This document shows positions 10,468 to 19,927 of a stretch of 64,000 bases of DNA, piece after piece. Under the pieces are notes generated by a model. The model saw only the letters and a list, made by a program, of their open reading frames with translations. It had not been told where the DNA came from and did not search any database. Origin of the DNA: Candidatus Roseilinea sp. (GTDB lineage Bacteria > Chloroflexota > Anaerolineae > J036 > Brachytrichaceae); the NCBI GenBank assembly GCA_025998955.1, contig AP024676.1, forward strand, positions 2,108,001-2,172,000, read 5' to 3'. Made by a program: the position numbers and the translations under genes. The number at the start of each line of letters is the position of its first letter. Position 1 is the first letter of the stretch.

Positions 10468-12339
10468 ATGCCTATCCACATCCTGCCCGATGCTCTGGTC
10501 GCTCGCATCGCTGCCGGCGAAGTCGTAGAACGCCCCGCGTCGGTGGTCAAAGAGCTGGTCGAGAACGCGATTGACGCCGGCGCGACCGACATCCGCATCG
10601 AGTGTGCCGAGGGCGGCAAACGGCTTATTCGCGTCACCGACAACGGCAGCGGCATCCCAGCCGCCGAAGCGGCCCTGGCCTTCGCGCACCACGCCACCAG
10701 CAAGCTCGCCCGCGCCGACGACCTGGCCGAGATCCACACGCTGGGCTTCCGCGGCGAGGCCTTGGCCAGCATTGCCTCGGTGAGTCAGGTGACATGTATC
10801 ACCCGCCACGCCGATGAAGCCGGCGGGACGCTGCTGCGCTTCGACGGCGGGCGGCTGATCACCCAGGAACGCATCGGCCGCACGCCCGGCACCACGATGA
10901 CGGTGGAGCACTTGTTCGCCCGCGTCCCGGCGCGCCTGAAGTTCCTCAAATCCACACAGACCGAACGGGGGCACATCGATGGCGTCGTCACGCGCTATGC
11001 GTTGGCTTACCCGCACATCCGATTCACGCTGGTTCATGATGGCCGGGTGAACTTTCAATCGTTGGGCACCGGCAACTTGCGCGATGTGCTCGTGGAGGTG
11101 TACGGCGCAGATGCAACGGCGCAGATGGTGGAGGTTGGGGATGCGGGGCACATGAGAGATTGGAGATTGGAGATTGCCTCAATCTCCAATCTCCAATTTC
11201 CAATCTCTGTTTATGGCTACGCCTCCTTACCCACGCTCGATCATGCCAATCGCAGCAAGATCACGCTGTTCGTGAACGGCCGGCCGGTGCAAGACGCCAA
11301 GCTCAGCTATGCCGTGGTGCAGGCGTATCACACGTTGCTGATGACCGGGCGCTATCCGGTCGCAGTCATCCTGGTGCGCGTTCCGCCGGCCGAGGTGGAC
11401 GTCAATGTGCATCCGGCCAAAGCCGAAGTTCGCTTCCGCGACGCCGACGCCGTGTTCGGCGCCGTGCAGCGCGCCGTGCGACGCGCCTTGCTGGACAACA
11501 TGACGCCTCCGGCACCGCCATCGCTGCTGAGCCAGTGGCCTAATGACCGTCAGGAGTCGGGCGCTACCGCCCTCGTCGCCACCGACGAGACGCCAAGCAT
11601 CGTCGAGCCTACGGCCCAGCCGCCGCTGACCGGCAGCGAGGCGTGGGAGCGTGTCGGCATCGCCCGGCAAACCGGCGCGCTTGGCGGGCACGTGCCTGTC
11701 ACCGATGCTGCCACTTCGAGCGCGCCCATGACCCAACCTTCGCCGCTTAGAACGCAGAACCTGCCGGCGCTGCGCATCCTCGGCCAACTCGCCGAGAGTT
11801 ACATCCTGGCCGAGGGGCCGGAGGGCTTGTATCTGATAGACCAGCACGCAGCGCACGAGCGCGTGCTATGGGAGCGCCTGCTGGCGCAGCATGAACTCGG
11901 CTCGTTGCCGTCACAGACGTTGCTCGACCCTGTGCCGGTGACCGTCCCCGCCGAGAGCGCCTACCTGCTCGAAGGCCAGCGTGATATGTTGCGCGACCTA
12001 GGTTTCGAGATCGAACCCTTCGGCGGCAACACTTTCCTTGTGCGGGCCGTGCCGGCGTTGATGATCCAGGATGACATCGCCACGGCGCTGCGCCAGATCG
12101 TGGCCGATCTAGAGATGGGGGACGCTGCGCTGCGCAAAGACCTGGAGGCGCGCGTGCTGCGGCGCGTGTGCAAGCGCATGGCGATCAAGGCCGGGCGCGT
12201 GCTCTCGTTCGCCGAAATGCAGGCGCTGGTGCGTGACTTAGAGGCGTGCGAATCGCCGCGCACCTGCCCGCATGGTCGCCCGACCATGATCTACATCGGC
12301 CTGAAGCAGATCGAGAAAGAGTTTGGCCGGCTGGGGTGA
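10468..12339 (+). CDS. mutL: DNA mismatch repair protein MutL, with an in-frame repeat insertion
   Basis: GHKL ATPase plus C-terminal dimerisation domain. Visible are IAAGEVVERPASVVKEL and ENAIDAGA at the N-terminus, the GFRGEAL loop, NVHPAKAEVRF, and in the C-terminal half DQHAAHERVLWE, the endonuclease motif, with CPHGRP near the end. This is therefore a nicking-type MutL. Residues about 230-247 are encoded by an inverted heptamer repeat (11156-11207) lying in the N-terminal domain just before YGYASLP, where ordinary MutL proteins have no such segment. The reading frame is kept. It lies 88 bp after recJ. Confidence 0.95.
   Translation: MPIHILPDALVARIAAGEVVERPASVVKELVENAIDAGATDIRIECAEGGKRLIRVTDNGSGIPAAEAALAFAHHATSKLARADDLAEIHTLGFRGEALASIASVSQVTCITRHADEAGGTLLRFDGGRLITQERIGRTPGTTMTVEHLFARVPARLKFLKSTQTERGHIDGVVTRYALAYPHIRFTLVHDGRVNFQSLGTGNLRDVLVEVYGADATAQMVEVGDAGHMRDWRLEIASISNLQFPISVYGYASLPTLDHANRSKITLFVNGRPVQDAKLSYAVVQAYHTLLMTGRYPVAVILVRVPPAEVDVNVHPAKAEVRFRDADAVFGAVQRAVRRALLDNMTPPAPPSLLSQWPNDRQESGATALVATDETPSIVEPTAQPPLTGSEAWERVGIARQTGALGGHVPVTDAATSSAPMTQPSPLRTQNLPALRILGQLAESYILAEGPEGLYLIDQHAAHERVLWERLLAQHELGSLPSQTLLDPVPVTVPAESAYLLEGQRDMLRDLGFEIEPFGGNTFLVRAVPALMIQDDIATALRQIVADLEMGDAALRKDLEARVLRRVCKRMAIKAGRVLSFAEMQALVRDLEACESPRTCPHGRPTMIYIGLKQIEKEFGRLG
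11156..11207. repeat. Inverted heptamer repeat inside mutL
   Basis: Three exact copies of GAGATTG (11156-11176), a 3-base spacer, then four copies of the reverse complement CAATCTC, one of them CAATTTC (11180-11207). The same unit and arrangement occurs inside the gene at 46628-46695. Confidence 0.95.
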
Positions 12340-12340
12340 A

Positions 12341-12795
12341 TCAAAGCTCGCGCGGTGGCGGCGCAAGCGCATCGAACTCCGCCCAAAGCGCATCGGGAAT
12401 GGACACATCAGCCAGCGCCAGGGTTTGCTTCATGCGTTCCGGCCTGCTCATACCGATAATGGTGGACGTGATGTGCGAATCCCACAGCGAGAACTGCAAG
12501 GCCGCCGCAGCCAGAGGCACGCCGTAGTACTCGCAAGCCGCTTCCATTTGGCCGGCGCGTTCCACCAGATCGGCATCGGCCTCACTATAGGCATAGCGCG
12601 GATAAGCGCTCGGTCCTTTGGCCAGAATGCCGCTGCCATAGGGTGCAGCGTTCAACACAGCGACGCCGCGGGCGTGCGCAAATGTGATTTGCCCAACGGG
12701 GCACAGCCGACACAGATCGGGGTGATCATCAGGCCGGTCTTGCCGGGCGGGCGCTTGACCAGCCTGCCTGCTTCGTCGAACCAGGGATTCATCAT
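12341..12795 (-). pseudogene. Aldo/keto reductase remnant with internal deletion and frame change
   Basis: The 3' part encodes a clear aldo/keto reductase C-terminus (AHARGVAVLNAAPYGSGIL, then a final HITSTIIGMS segment) of about 115 residues ending at 12341. Just upstream, in a different minus-strand frame, lies a plausible N-terminus beginning at 12795 (NPWFDEAGRLVKR, GKTGLMITPICVGCAPLG). The family is normally over 300 residues, so about half the gene, including the catalytic Tyr/Lys region, is missing. The joint lies near 12685-12700. It sits between mutL and the kinase gene. Confidence 0.8.
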
Positions 12796-12850
12796 AGCGC
12801 ATTAAGTTCGTCGTGCGTCGGCAAGTTCGCGACGCCTTTAAAATCCATTC

Positions 12851-15217
12851 ATGGCGGGACGTGACCGGACTTTCCATGAGGAAGTATCCGACCTGCGAGC
12901 CGAAGTCATGGTGATCGGCGTGCTCGCACCTGCGCTGATCCTGAGCTGGGGAACGGCGTTCATCATCCTGTTCGTCTCGTTCCGCAGGCTCGAGTGGTCG
13001 CATATCGGATTCGCGCTCTTTCCCCTGGTGCTCGGTTTGATGTGCATCGTGCTCAAGCGACCGCCGACCCTACGCCTCAGCCGATGGGTCTGTGCAGTCG
13101 GCCTGGTTGCCTGGGCGATCTTCCTTTTGGCCAATTTGCGCCAGCCTAGTGCGCTGGGCTGGCTGGTGCTCGCCTGTGTGGTCTCGCTGTTCATCGCTGG
13201 CGCGGCGGCCGGCTGGGCCAGCGTGTGCGCCGCCGTCGCAGCGCTGATCTGGCTGGCGAACACGGATGAAGTCGCCTGGCTAAACGCGTCTCAGGCCCTG
13301 CTCGTCGGTTTGGCCATCGGATGTTCGGTCTGGTTAGCGCACAGCGTATCGCGCGTGCTGTTGCGCACGTTGTCATGGATGCAGCAAGGCTATGTCGAGG
13401 CGCGCGAACAGGCGCAACGATTGAGCGAGCGAAGCGCCGAGCTGGCGCTCGCGCTCAAGTCATTGCAACAAACCACGTTCGCGCTGGAGCAAGCCAACGA
13501 GCAGTTGCAAATCGCCATGCAGTATGCGGAGGACGCGCGGCGCTCGAAGCAGCGGTTCGCTGCCAACATCAGCCACGAACTGCGCACGCCGCTCAACTTG
13601 ATCATCGGCTTTTCGGAAGTCTTACTCCACGCACCCGCGACCTACAAAGCGCGGAACATACCTGCTGGCATGTTGTCCGACATCAGCATCATTCACCGCA
13701 ACGCCAAGCATTTGCTCAACTTGGTGAACGACATCCTCGACCTGAGCCAGATTGACGTGAACCGCATGACCATCGTGCGCGAGCCGGTGCAACTGGGCGA
13801 CTTCATCGAGAGCGCCCTGGAAGACTTCCGCCAACTGATTCACGAGCGCGGCCTGACGCTGACACTGGAGATAGCCCCAGATTTGCCGACGGTGTATGCC
13901 GATCAAACGCGCATCCGCCAGGTGCTGTTGAACCTGGTGGCCAACGCACTCCGATTCACCCAGCGTGGCGGCATCACGATCCGTGCCGAGTTGCGCAGGC
14001 CGCATGACGTGCCGGCCGACGACTCGTCACCACCGACGAACGCATCGTCGCCGGAAGTCGTCATTTCCGTCGCCGATACTGGCATCGGCATCGCGCCACA
14101 CGACCTGAAGCGCATCTTCGAGCCTTTCACGCAACTGGCAGGCCCATCTGACCGACCTCAGGGCGGCACCGGCCTTGGCCTGACCATCAGCAAGGAATTC
14201 GTCGAGCTGCATGGGGGACGCATGTGGGTGACCAGCGCAGTCGGTATGGGCAGCACGTTCAGCTTCTCGTTGCCGCTGCACCTCCCTGCACCAGAGGCGA
14301 CGATGATCACCGCGCGCCGCTCGATCCGGCGCCATGCCATCGGCACGCTCGTTGTTATCGAGTCACGCTCCATCCTCGCGCGCATCCTCGAGCATCGCAT
14401 CGAGGGCATGGCGATCGTGCACGCTGCATCATTAGCCGATCTGGCCGAACAGCGACTCGAAGCCGCCCCCGAGGCCGTCATCGTCAACCAGCCCATCGCT
14501 CCCGGAGAGATCGTAGACACGATGATGCGATTGGTGCCGGAATGGCGACGTACGCCGATCTTCCAATGCTTCGTGCCGGGGCCGGAGGACTATCTGCAGA
14601 ATCCGCAGGTCTGCGGCTACATCGTCAAGCCGGTGACGCAGGAACAGTTCAACGAGGCAGTACAGCGTATTCTCGAGCGTCGCGCCCAATGTGACGGCAA
14701 CGGCCTACTGAATGGGGGACGCAACCGCGTTGCGCGCATCCTCCTGATCGAGGATGACGAAGATGCGCTGCGGCTCTTGGGTCGTATGCTGCGCGCCGTG
14801 CCATCGTCACTGATCCGGCCATTCGGGTTCGACGTGCTGCTGCCCATCGAAGTGCGCAGCGGCGAGCAGGCTCTCGAGGTGCTGAGGAGTGCCGATGCCG
14901 CATCGCTGGCCGGTCTCGTCCTCGATCTGAGCCTGGGTGCTGTGAACGGCTGGGACGTGCTGTGCGCCATGGGAGAGGACGAGCGGACGCAACGCCTGCC
15001 GGTGTGCATCGTCAGCGGCCAACAGATGCAGAACGATCCGCTGACCGCGTCGCATCTGACGCTGATCAAGCCAGGCGGGTTAACAGCGCGTGAACTCGTG
15101 CAAAGCATCACTGCTTTGCTGCCGATTGCGTCGCCAGGGCTACCTCCGCTCGCCGAGCGAGCGGCCGAGCCGGTGACGATGTGGCCCGCAGCGTCGTCAG
15201 CAGCTCCTCAGCCGTGA
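12851..15217 (+). CDS. Hybrid sensor histidine kinase with two C-terminal receiver-type domains
   Basis: N-terminal hydrophobic region of several membrane segments (about residues 18-180), then a coiled coil and a HisKA domain with FAANISHELRTPLN (phospho-His near 242). The ATPase domain shows LLNLVANALRFT, VADTGIGIAP and GGTGLGLTISKEF. Two receiver-like domains follow: one at about 490-605 that lacks the usual acidic pocket, and one at about 622-760 with LLIEDDEDAL and a phosphorylatable Asp in VLDLSLG. The last 110 bp overlap the coding end of the convergent response-regulator gene, with which it probably forms a signalling pair. Confidence 0.9.
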   Translation: MAGRDRTFHEEVSDLRAEVMVIGVLAPALILSWGTAFIILFVSFRRLEWSHIGFALFPLVLGLMCIVLKRPPTLRLSRWVCAVGLVAWAIFLLANLRQPSALGWLVLACVVSLFIAGAAAGWASVCAAVAALIWLANTDEVAWLNASQALLVGLAIGCSVWLAHSVSRVLLRTLSWMQQGYVEAREQAQRLSERSAELALALKSLQQTTFALEQANEQLQIAMQYAEDARRSKQRFAANISHELRTPLNLIIGFSEVLLHAPATYKARNIPAGMLSDISIIHRNAKHLLNLVNDILDLSQIDVNRMTIVREPVQLGDFIESALEDFRQLIHERGLTLTLEIAPDLPTVYADQTRIRQVLLNLVANALRFTQRGGITIRAELRRPHDVPADDSSPPTNASSPEVVISVADTGIGIAPHDLKRIFEPFTQLAGPSDRPQGGTGLGLTISKEFVELHGGRMWVTSAVGMGSTFSFSLPLHLPAPEATMITARRSIRRHAIGTLVVIESRSILARILEHRIEGMAIVHAASLADLAEQRLEAAPEAVIVNQPIAPGEIVDTMMRLVPEWRRTPIFQCFVPGPEDYLQNPQVCGYIVKPVTQEQFNEAVQRILERRAQCDGNGLLNGGRNRVARILLIEDDEDALRLLGRMLRAVPSSLIRPFGFDVLLPIEVRSGEQALEVLRSADAASLAGLVLDLSLGAVNGWDVLCAMGEDERTQRLPVCIVSGQQMQNDPLTASHLTLIKPGGLTARELVQSITALLPIASPGLPPLAERAAEPVTMWPAASSAAPQP

Positions 15218-16313
15218 AGGGCTTCGGCAATACAGCCGTTGCGCCGAGGGCGCACGCCAGCTCGTCCTGGTGCAGCACCGAACTGATGATGATCGGGATG
15301 CGCGCCGTCTCGGGATGCGCCCTAAGCAGCGTGAGCAACTCCCAACCATCGCGCTGCGGCAGCATCACGTCGAGCAGGATACAGGCCGGTTGCAATGACG
15401 TCACGACACGCAGCGCCTCGTCAACGCTCGTCGCCGATACCAGGTCGAATTCCGCGCTGCCCTCCAGGTAACGCCCGACAAGCCGAATGGCGTCGGGGTC
15501 GTCATCAATCATCAGTACGCAGCGTTTGCTAGAGGTGTTCAGGCGCAGCGTCAGGCGCAACCTTGCGTCCGCTGGCTGAAGCTCAACGCGCACACCGGCC
15601 ATCTCGGCCAAGCTTCGCACGGTGTTCAACTGTTCGGTGGCGTCGGCACTCGACGGCCGCTCCAGCTTCAGCATCAGTGCATCGTCCTCCGCGACGAGCT
15701 CGATGCGCAGCGTCGTGCCCTGGATGTCGCTCAGCAGCCAGGTCAGCGCGCTGATGATCAATTGGCGGATGACCATCGGGTCGCCATACAAAGCCGGCAG
15801 GCCGTCGGTGATAGCGACATTCACCGTGAGGTCTTGTCGTTCGAGCAAGGGTTCCAACAGCGCCAGCGATCTGCGCAACAGTTCTTCGCAGCGCAGGTAA
15901 TCCTTGGGCGGCACCGGCGCGTGCCAAGGCGCAGCAGGGACGGCCGGCTGGGCTAGCTGAGACCATTCCTCGGTGAAGAGCAGCGCCGCGATGACGCGCA
16001 CGCCTTTGGCTAGCTCGCGTCGGAGCTGCCGCACGCTGAGGTTGAGTTGTGCGGCCACCTCCGCCTGCGGCAGCCCCTGCACGTAAATCAGGTTCAGGAC
16101 GTTATACCGTCGCCAGGCCGGCGCGTGAATGGACATGTCCGCTGGCGGACGGATGGACTCGATCGCGCGCAGCAAGCGCTGCTGAGCCTGCAGGGCGTTG
16201 GTAAATCGCGCCTGGGCGCTGATATGCCTGGCCAAAAAGTCCAGGTCGAAGAGGTTGGCCAGCGCCTTACGCGTCCATGTCACAGCATCGTCGCTCGCCA
16301 AATTCGTGTTCAT
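15108..16313 (-). CDS. Response regulator with sigma-like HTH N-terminus, ATPase-like middle and C-terminal receiver
   Basis: The C-terminal receiver domain (about residues 265-385) has MIDDDPDA, phospho-Asp in LLDVMLPQRDGW, ISSV and the Lys in LPKPF. The N-terminal region has a sigma region 4-like helix-turn-helix around residues 75-110 (GLPQAEVAAQLNLSVRQLRR). The middle (about 135-260) resembles a degenerate histidine-kinase ATPase domain without the glycine boxes. This layout, with the receiver last, differs from standard regulators. It faces and overlaps the hybrid kinase gene by 110 bp. Confidence 0.8.
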   Translation of the reverse strand: MNTNLASDDAVTWTRKALANLFDLDFLARHISAQARFTNALQAQQRLLRAIESIRPPADMSIHAPAWRRYNVLNLIYVQGLPQAEVAAQLNLSVRQLRRELAKGVRVIAALLFTEEWSQLAQPAVPAAPWHAPVPPKDYLRCEELLRRSLALLEPLLERQDLTVNVAITDGLPALYGDPMVIRQLIISALTWLLSDIQGTTLRIELVAEDDALMLKLERPSSADATEQLNTVRSLAEMAGVRVELQPADARLRLTLRLNTSSKRCVLMIDDDPDAIRLVGRYLEGSAEFDLVSATSVDEALRVVTSLQPACILLDVMLPQRDGWELLTLLRAHPETARIPIIISSVLHQDELACALGATAVLPKPFTAEELLTTLRATSSPARPLARRAEVALATQSAAKQ

Positions 16314-16358
16314 CAGGTGAAATGTCCTCAGATAGTCCTAAATCTGTCCGCCAGCCGA

Positions 16359-16387
16359 TTGACACAGGAATGGGTACAGACTACATT
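16359..16387 (+). promoter_or_regulatory. Candidate sigma-70 promoter of the sugar ABC cassette
   Basis: TTGACA at 16359-16364, a 17-bp spacer and TACATT at 16382-16387, about 88 bp before the binding-protein start. Confidence 0.55.
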
Positions 16388-16397
16388 GACATGTGCA

Positions 16398-16411
16398 GCA
16401 GGCTTGCCTGC
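16398..16411. promoter_or_regulatory. Palindrome at the predicted transcription start, possible operator
   Basis: GCAGGCTTGCCTGC is a perfect 14-bp palindrome with its centre about 17 bases downstream of the predicted -10 box. The position would suit a repressor such as a LacI-type protein, but no regulator gene is next to it. Confidence 0.35.
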
Positions 16412-16474
16412 ATTGTAGACAAGCGCAGTGCTCGCACGGGAGAGATTTTATCGGTTCCTCAGGAGGTATAGAAG

Positions 16475-17908
16475 ATGAGTCCACGTAAGACGCTTACCCG
16501 ACGACAATTCGTCCGTCTGACAGCCGGCGCATCGGCGCTGGCCGCTTACATGGCTGCCTGCCAGGCCGCGCCCCAGACGGCGCCACCCGCGCAACCGGCT
16601 GCTCCCGCCGCCGAAGAGAAGCCGACCGATGCCGCGCCTGCGCCGGCGAGCGAACCTATCACGCTGCAGCGCTATGCCTCGATGGAAAAAGATCACTTCC
16701 CGCTCTTCGAGGCGCAACGCAAGCAATTCAAAGAGAAGAACCCCAACGTCACCATCGAGGAAGTTGGCGTGCCGTGGAGCGAATACATCACTAAGGTTCG
16801 CGTGCTGCTGAACAGCGGCGAAGTCCCCGATATCTTCTGGTTCATGCGCTTTGGACAGTGGGACCCAGGCATCGAAGCGGCCACTTATATCAAAGAAGAG
16901 ATCATCGCCGACGTCACCGACATCTTCGACACCAAAGCTGCCAAGACTTTCCAGAACATCGTGGACGCCGGCAAGGTGGATGGCAAGTTGGTCGGCATGC
17001 CCTTCGAGGTGTTCTCCGACGGCGTGAACTGGATGTATAACGAGAGCATCCTAAACAAGACCGGCCTGCAGCCACTGCCACAGAATCCGTCGTTCACCCA
17101 ACTCAACGACTTTCTCACCGAGGCCAAGGACAAGGTTGGCAGCGACGAGTTTGCGATGGGACCCGGCTCCTGGCAGTTCTGGAGCGCGTTCATGGCGGCT
17201 AGCGCGAATCAACCGGGCTTCCATGGGATGGTCAACGAAGATGCCACCCAGTCCATCATCGCCAACGAAGCGAACGTCAAGACGGTCGTCATGCTGGCCA
17301 AGTTCTATCGCACGCACGTGCTGGCGCGCGGCGATGCCGCTCCGCCGCACCTCGACGGGATGCTCAGCGGCAAAGTGATGATCGCCCCGATGTCCACCTG
17401 GTCGCCTACGCAGATGAACACCGCAGCTTTCGAGTATGGATCGCACTCCGGGCCGCGCTACGAAGGTGTCGAGCCGCGCGTGGACGGCTACACAGGCATC
17501 AACTTCTGGACCTTCGCGCGCGACTCCAAGCATCCAAAAGAGGCGGCCGACTTCTGCTACTTCTGCGGTGCCCAAGAGGGCCTGGACATTTGGGCCGGCT
17601 CAGGCCGCTTCGCTCCGACGGATAAATACACCGTGGATGACTACGTCCGGTTCTCCAGGAATAACAATCAGCTCGGTGAACGCGAGAAAGGCTTCCGTGC
17701 GGCAGTCACCACCAACTTTGATGTCGTGAGGCATCTGAAGACATGGCCGGTGCCGCCCAAAGCTTATTGGGGACAGTTCCTGAGTAAGCTGAACGAGGTG
17801 TTGGAGGAGGTCGTCCAGGGCAAGACCGACGATGAAGCGCGCATCGCCGAGCTGCTGAAGGTGGCTCAGGAAGAGACGAACAAGGTGTTGGCGGGCACCG
17901 CGGCATAG
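16475..17908 (+). CDS. Sugar ABC transporter substrate-binding lipoprotein (family 1)
   Basis: Exported binding protein with a Tat-like signal (LTRRQFVRLTAG) and a lipobox ending in MAAC (Cys near residue 26), followed by an Ala/Pro linker and a family 1 solute-binding fold. Landmarks are WSEYITKVRVLLNSGEVPDI and the C-terminal region with repeated aromatic residues. AGGAGG is ideally placed 11 bases before the ATG. Two sugar permease genes follow; no cognate ATPase gene is nearby, so a shared MsmK/MalK-type ATPase elsewhere is likely. The substrate cannot be predicted. Confidence 0.9.
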   Translation: MSPRKTLTRRQFVRLTAGASALAAYMAACQAAPQTAPPAQPAAPAAEEKPTDAAPAPASEPITLQRYASMEKDHFPLFEAQRKQFKEKNPNVTIEEVGVPWSEYITKVRVLLNSGEVPDIFWFMRFGQWDPGIEAATYIKEEIIADVTDIFDTKAAKTFQNIVDAGKVDGKLVGMPFEVFSDGVNWMYNESILNKTGLQPLPQNPSFTQLNDFLTEAKDKVGSDEFAMGPGSWQFWSAFMAASANQPGFHGMVNEDATQSIIANEANVKTVVMLAKFYRTHVLARGDAAPPHLDGMLSGKVMIAPMSTWSPTQMNTAAFEYGSHSGPRYEGVEPRVDGYTGINFWTFARDSKHPKEAADFCYFCGAQEGLDIWAGSGRFAPTDKYTVDDYVRFSRNNNQLGEREKGFRAAVTTNFDVVRHLKTWPVPPKAYWGQFLSKLNEVLEEVVQGKTDDEARIAELLKVAQEETNKVLAGTAA

Positions 17909-17946
17909 CGGCATCGGCGATCGAACATTAGTGCGGGATTAGGCTT

Positions 17947-17984
17947 CTCAGACCCCAAGGCGCTGCAGGCGTCTTGGGTTTGAG
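17947..17984 (+). promoter_or_regulatory. Stem-loop between binding-protein and permease genes
   Basis: An imperfect inverted repeat (CTCAGACCCCAAGG against TCTTGGGTTTGAG) without a good T-tract. A hairpin here would favour higher expression of the binding protein than of the membrane subunits. The second sugar cassette has a hairpin at the same place (56072-56105). Confidence 0.45.
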
Positions 17985-18047
17985 GCCGTGAGCGAACCGG
18001 CGACGGCGCGATAAGCGCGCGTAAACTACGCTGGACGACGGATCGGT

Positions 18048-19004
18048 ATGGCTGCAAGCACGGTGACGAAAAGGACGACTTCCAAATCCAGCCAATTGCT
18101 GCGCTGGCTGAGATCACCGAATCAACGTGAAGAAGCGCTCACCGGCTGGCTGTTCGTGCTGCCGGCAGTGATCGGTTTCATCATATTCGCCTATTTGAAC
18201 TTTCGCGGCGTCGAGCTGAGCTTCACCAACTGGAGCTGGATCAGCCGCCGGCCGCCTGAACCAGTGGGCTGGACGAATTATCAGGCCATCCTGCAGCCGG
18301 GTAGCGATTTCCTCAAAGGCCTAGGCCGCACGTTGATCTACGTGTTGTTCGTGCCGGTCAGCATTGCCATCTCCTTCAGCATCGCGCTGCTGGCCAACCA
18401 GGCGGTGAAAGGACAAACGTTGTTCCGCGTGGTGTGTTACTTACCCGCGGTCACGGGCGCAGGGGTGCTCGTCGCGGTGTGGACTTTCCTGTTCAGTGTA
18501 GATGGGCCGGTGAACGGCTTTCTGCGCAGCATCGGCATCGCCAACCCACCACGCTGGAACACGCTCACCGAGTGGAAACAGGTCGCCATCCTCCTGCTGT
18601 TGGCGTGGGGCGCTGCACCCGGAATGATTATCGCGCTGGCCGGCTTGCAGGCCATTCCCAAAGACTACTATGACGCGGCGAAGGTAGACGGTGCCAACGC
18701 CTGGCAAACCCTTGTGCGCATCACCTTGCCGTTGATGACGCCGACACTGTTCTTCCAATTGGTGCTCGGGGTGATTGGCGCTTGGCAGACATTCGATATC
18801 ATCTACTTTTGGGCAACGCCCGGCACACAGAACGCCGACGTGAACTTGTGGACGGCATCGGTGCAGATCTACCAGTACGCCTTCGCCTACAACAAGCCCG
18901 GCATGGGAGCAGCGTCGGCCATCGTCCTTGGGCTGGTCATCCTGGTGTTTACTATCATCAACCTTGCCACTCAGCGGCGCTGGGTGAACTACGACCTGTC
19001 TTGA
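18048..19004 (+). CDS. Sugar ABC transporter permease (MalF/UgpA-like)
   Basis: Six-helix inner-membrane permease. The first helix is in LTGWLFVLPAVIGFIIF (about residues 32-50). The coupling loop is IPKDYYDAAKVDGANAWQ followed by ITLPLMTPTLFF, the EAA signature of carbohydrate uptake permeases. The length of 318 residues is usual. The next permease begins 2 bp after its stop. Confidence 0.93.
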   Translation: MAASTVTKRTTSKSSQLLRWLRSPNQREEALTGWLFVLPAVIGFIIFAYLNFRGVELSFTNWSWISRRPPEPVGWTNYQAILQPGSDFLKGLGRTLIYVLFVPVSIAISFSIALLANQAVKGQTLFRVVCYLPAVTGAGVLVAVWTFLFSVDGPVNGFLRSIGIANPPRWNTLTEWKQVAILLLLAWGAAPGMIIALAGLQAIPKDYYDAAKVDGANAWQTLVRITLPLMTPTLFFQLVLGVIGAWQTFDIIYFWATPGTQNADVNLWTASVQIYQYAFAYNKPGMGAASAIVLGLVILVFTIINLATQRRWVNYDLS

Positions 19005-19006
19005 TC

Positions 19007-19924
19007 ATGGCTGCGACCGCTTCGACCTCCACCCCCACTTATGCCCGCTCGATCCTGGGTCGCAATCGCGAGACCTTCAAGCTGATCATCGTCTATGGGT
19101 TGATGATCCTGCTCACGGTCATCCTGGCCTACCCGTTCTACTATTTGGCCACAGCGTCGTTCAAGACGACGGAGGAACTCTTCCGCTATCCGCCGACGCT
19201 CATCCCCGAGAAGTGGACGCTCGACAATTTTCGAGGCGCGTTCGAGGTAGTGCCGCTCTTGCGCATGGCGCTGAACACGTTTGTGATTTGTCTGATCGCG
19301 GTGACCGGTTCGATCTTATCCAACTCGCTAGCGGCCTTTGCCATTGCCCGGCTGCGCTTTCCGCTCAGGAGCATTATCTTTGGCGCTATGCTGACCACGC
19401 TGATGATCCCTGGCTGGATCAGCCTCGTGCCGGCCTACATGTTCTGGCGCGACGTGGGTCGCTTCACGACCAACCTCATCGGCATCAATATCGGCGTGAA
19501 CTCCATCGGCCCACTGGTCATCCCAAGCTTCTGGACATCGGCCTTCGCCGTGTTCCTGATGCGCCAATACTTCCTCACTATCCCAAAGGAGTTGGAAGAG
19601 GCAGCGCGGATAGATGGTGCCAGCTTCTTCCGCATCTACTGGTCCGTCTTTCTCCCCCTTTCTTTTCCAGTGCTGGCCGTCATCGGTATCGGCGCATTCA
19701 TGGGGAGTTGGAACGATGTGCTCGGTCCCTTGATCTACCTGTCTAAGCCGGAGAGCCAGACCATCATGGTTGGCCTCTCATATTTCAACTCGCAGCACAT
19801 GTCGGTGATCTACCGCGGCTCGCGCTTCGCGGCTGCGCTCGTGGCGGCCATTCCCGTCCTGACGCTGTACTTCTTCGCCAACAAGTATCTGATTCGCGGC
19901 ATCGTGCTGGGTGGACTGAAGTGA
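19007..19924 (+). CDS. Sugar ABC transporter permease (MalG/UgpE-like)
   Basis: Partner permease. The ATG at 19007 gives a normal start with a cytoplasmic leader and TM1 (LIIVYGLMILLTVILAYPF); longer frames upstream would overlap the previous permease. The coupling loop is IPKELEEAARIDGASFFR followed by VFLPLSFPVLAVI, and the C-terminus LIRGIVLGGLK is characteristic of MalG-type proteins. It is followed after 3 bp by the GroEL-like gene. Confidence 0.93.
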   Translation: MAATASTSTPTYARSILGRNRETFKLIIVYGLMILLTVILAYPFYYLATASFKTTEELFRYPPTLIPEKWTLDNFRGAFEVVPLLRMALNTFVICLIAVTGSILSNSLAAFAIARLRFPLRSIIFGAMLTTLMIPGWISLVPAYMFWRDVGRFTTNLIGINIGVNSIGPLVIPSFWTSAFAVFLMRQYFLTIPKELEEAARIDGASFFRIYWSVFLPLSFPVLAVIGIGAFMGSWNDVLGPLIYLSKPESQTIMVGLSYFNSQHMSVIYRGSRFAAALVAAIPVLTLYFFANKYLIRGIVLGGLK

Positions 19925-19927
19925 GCC

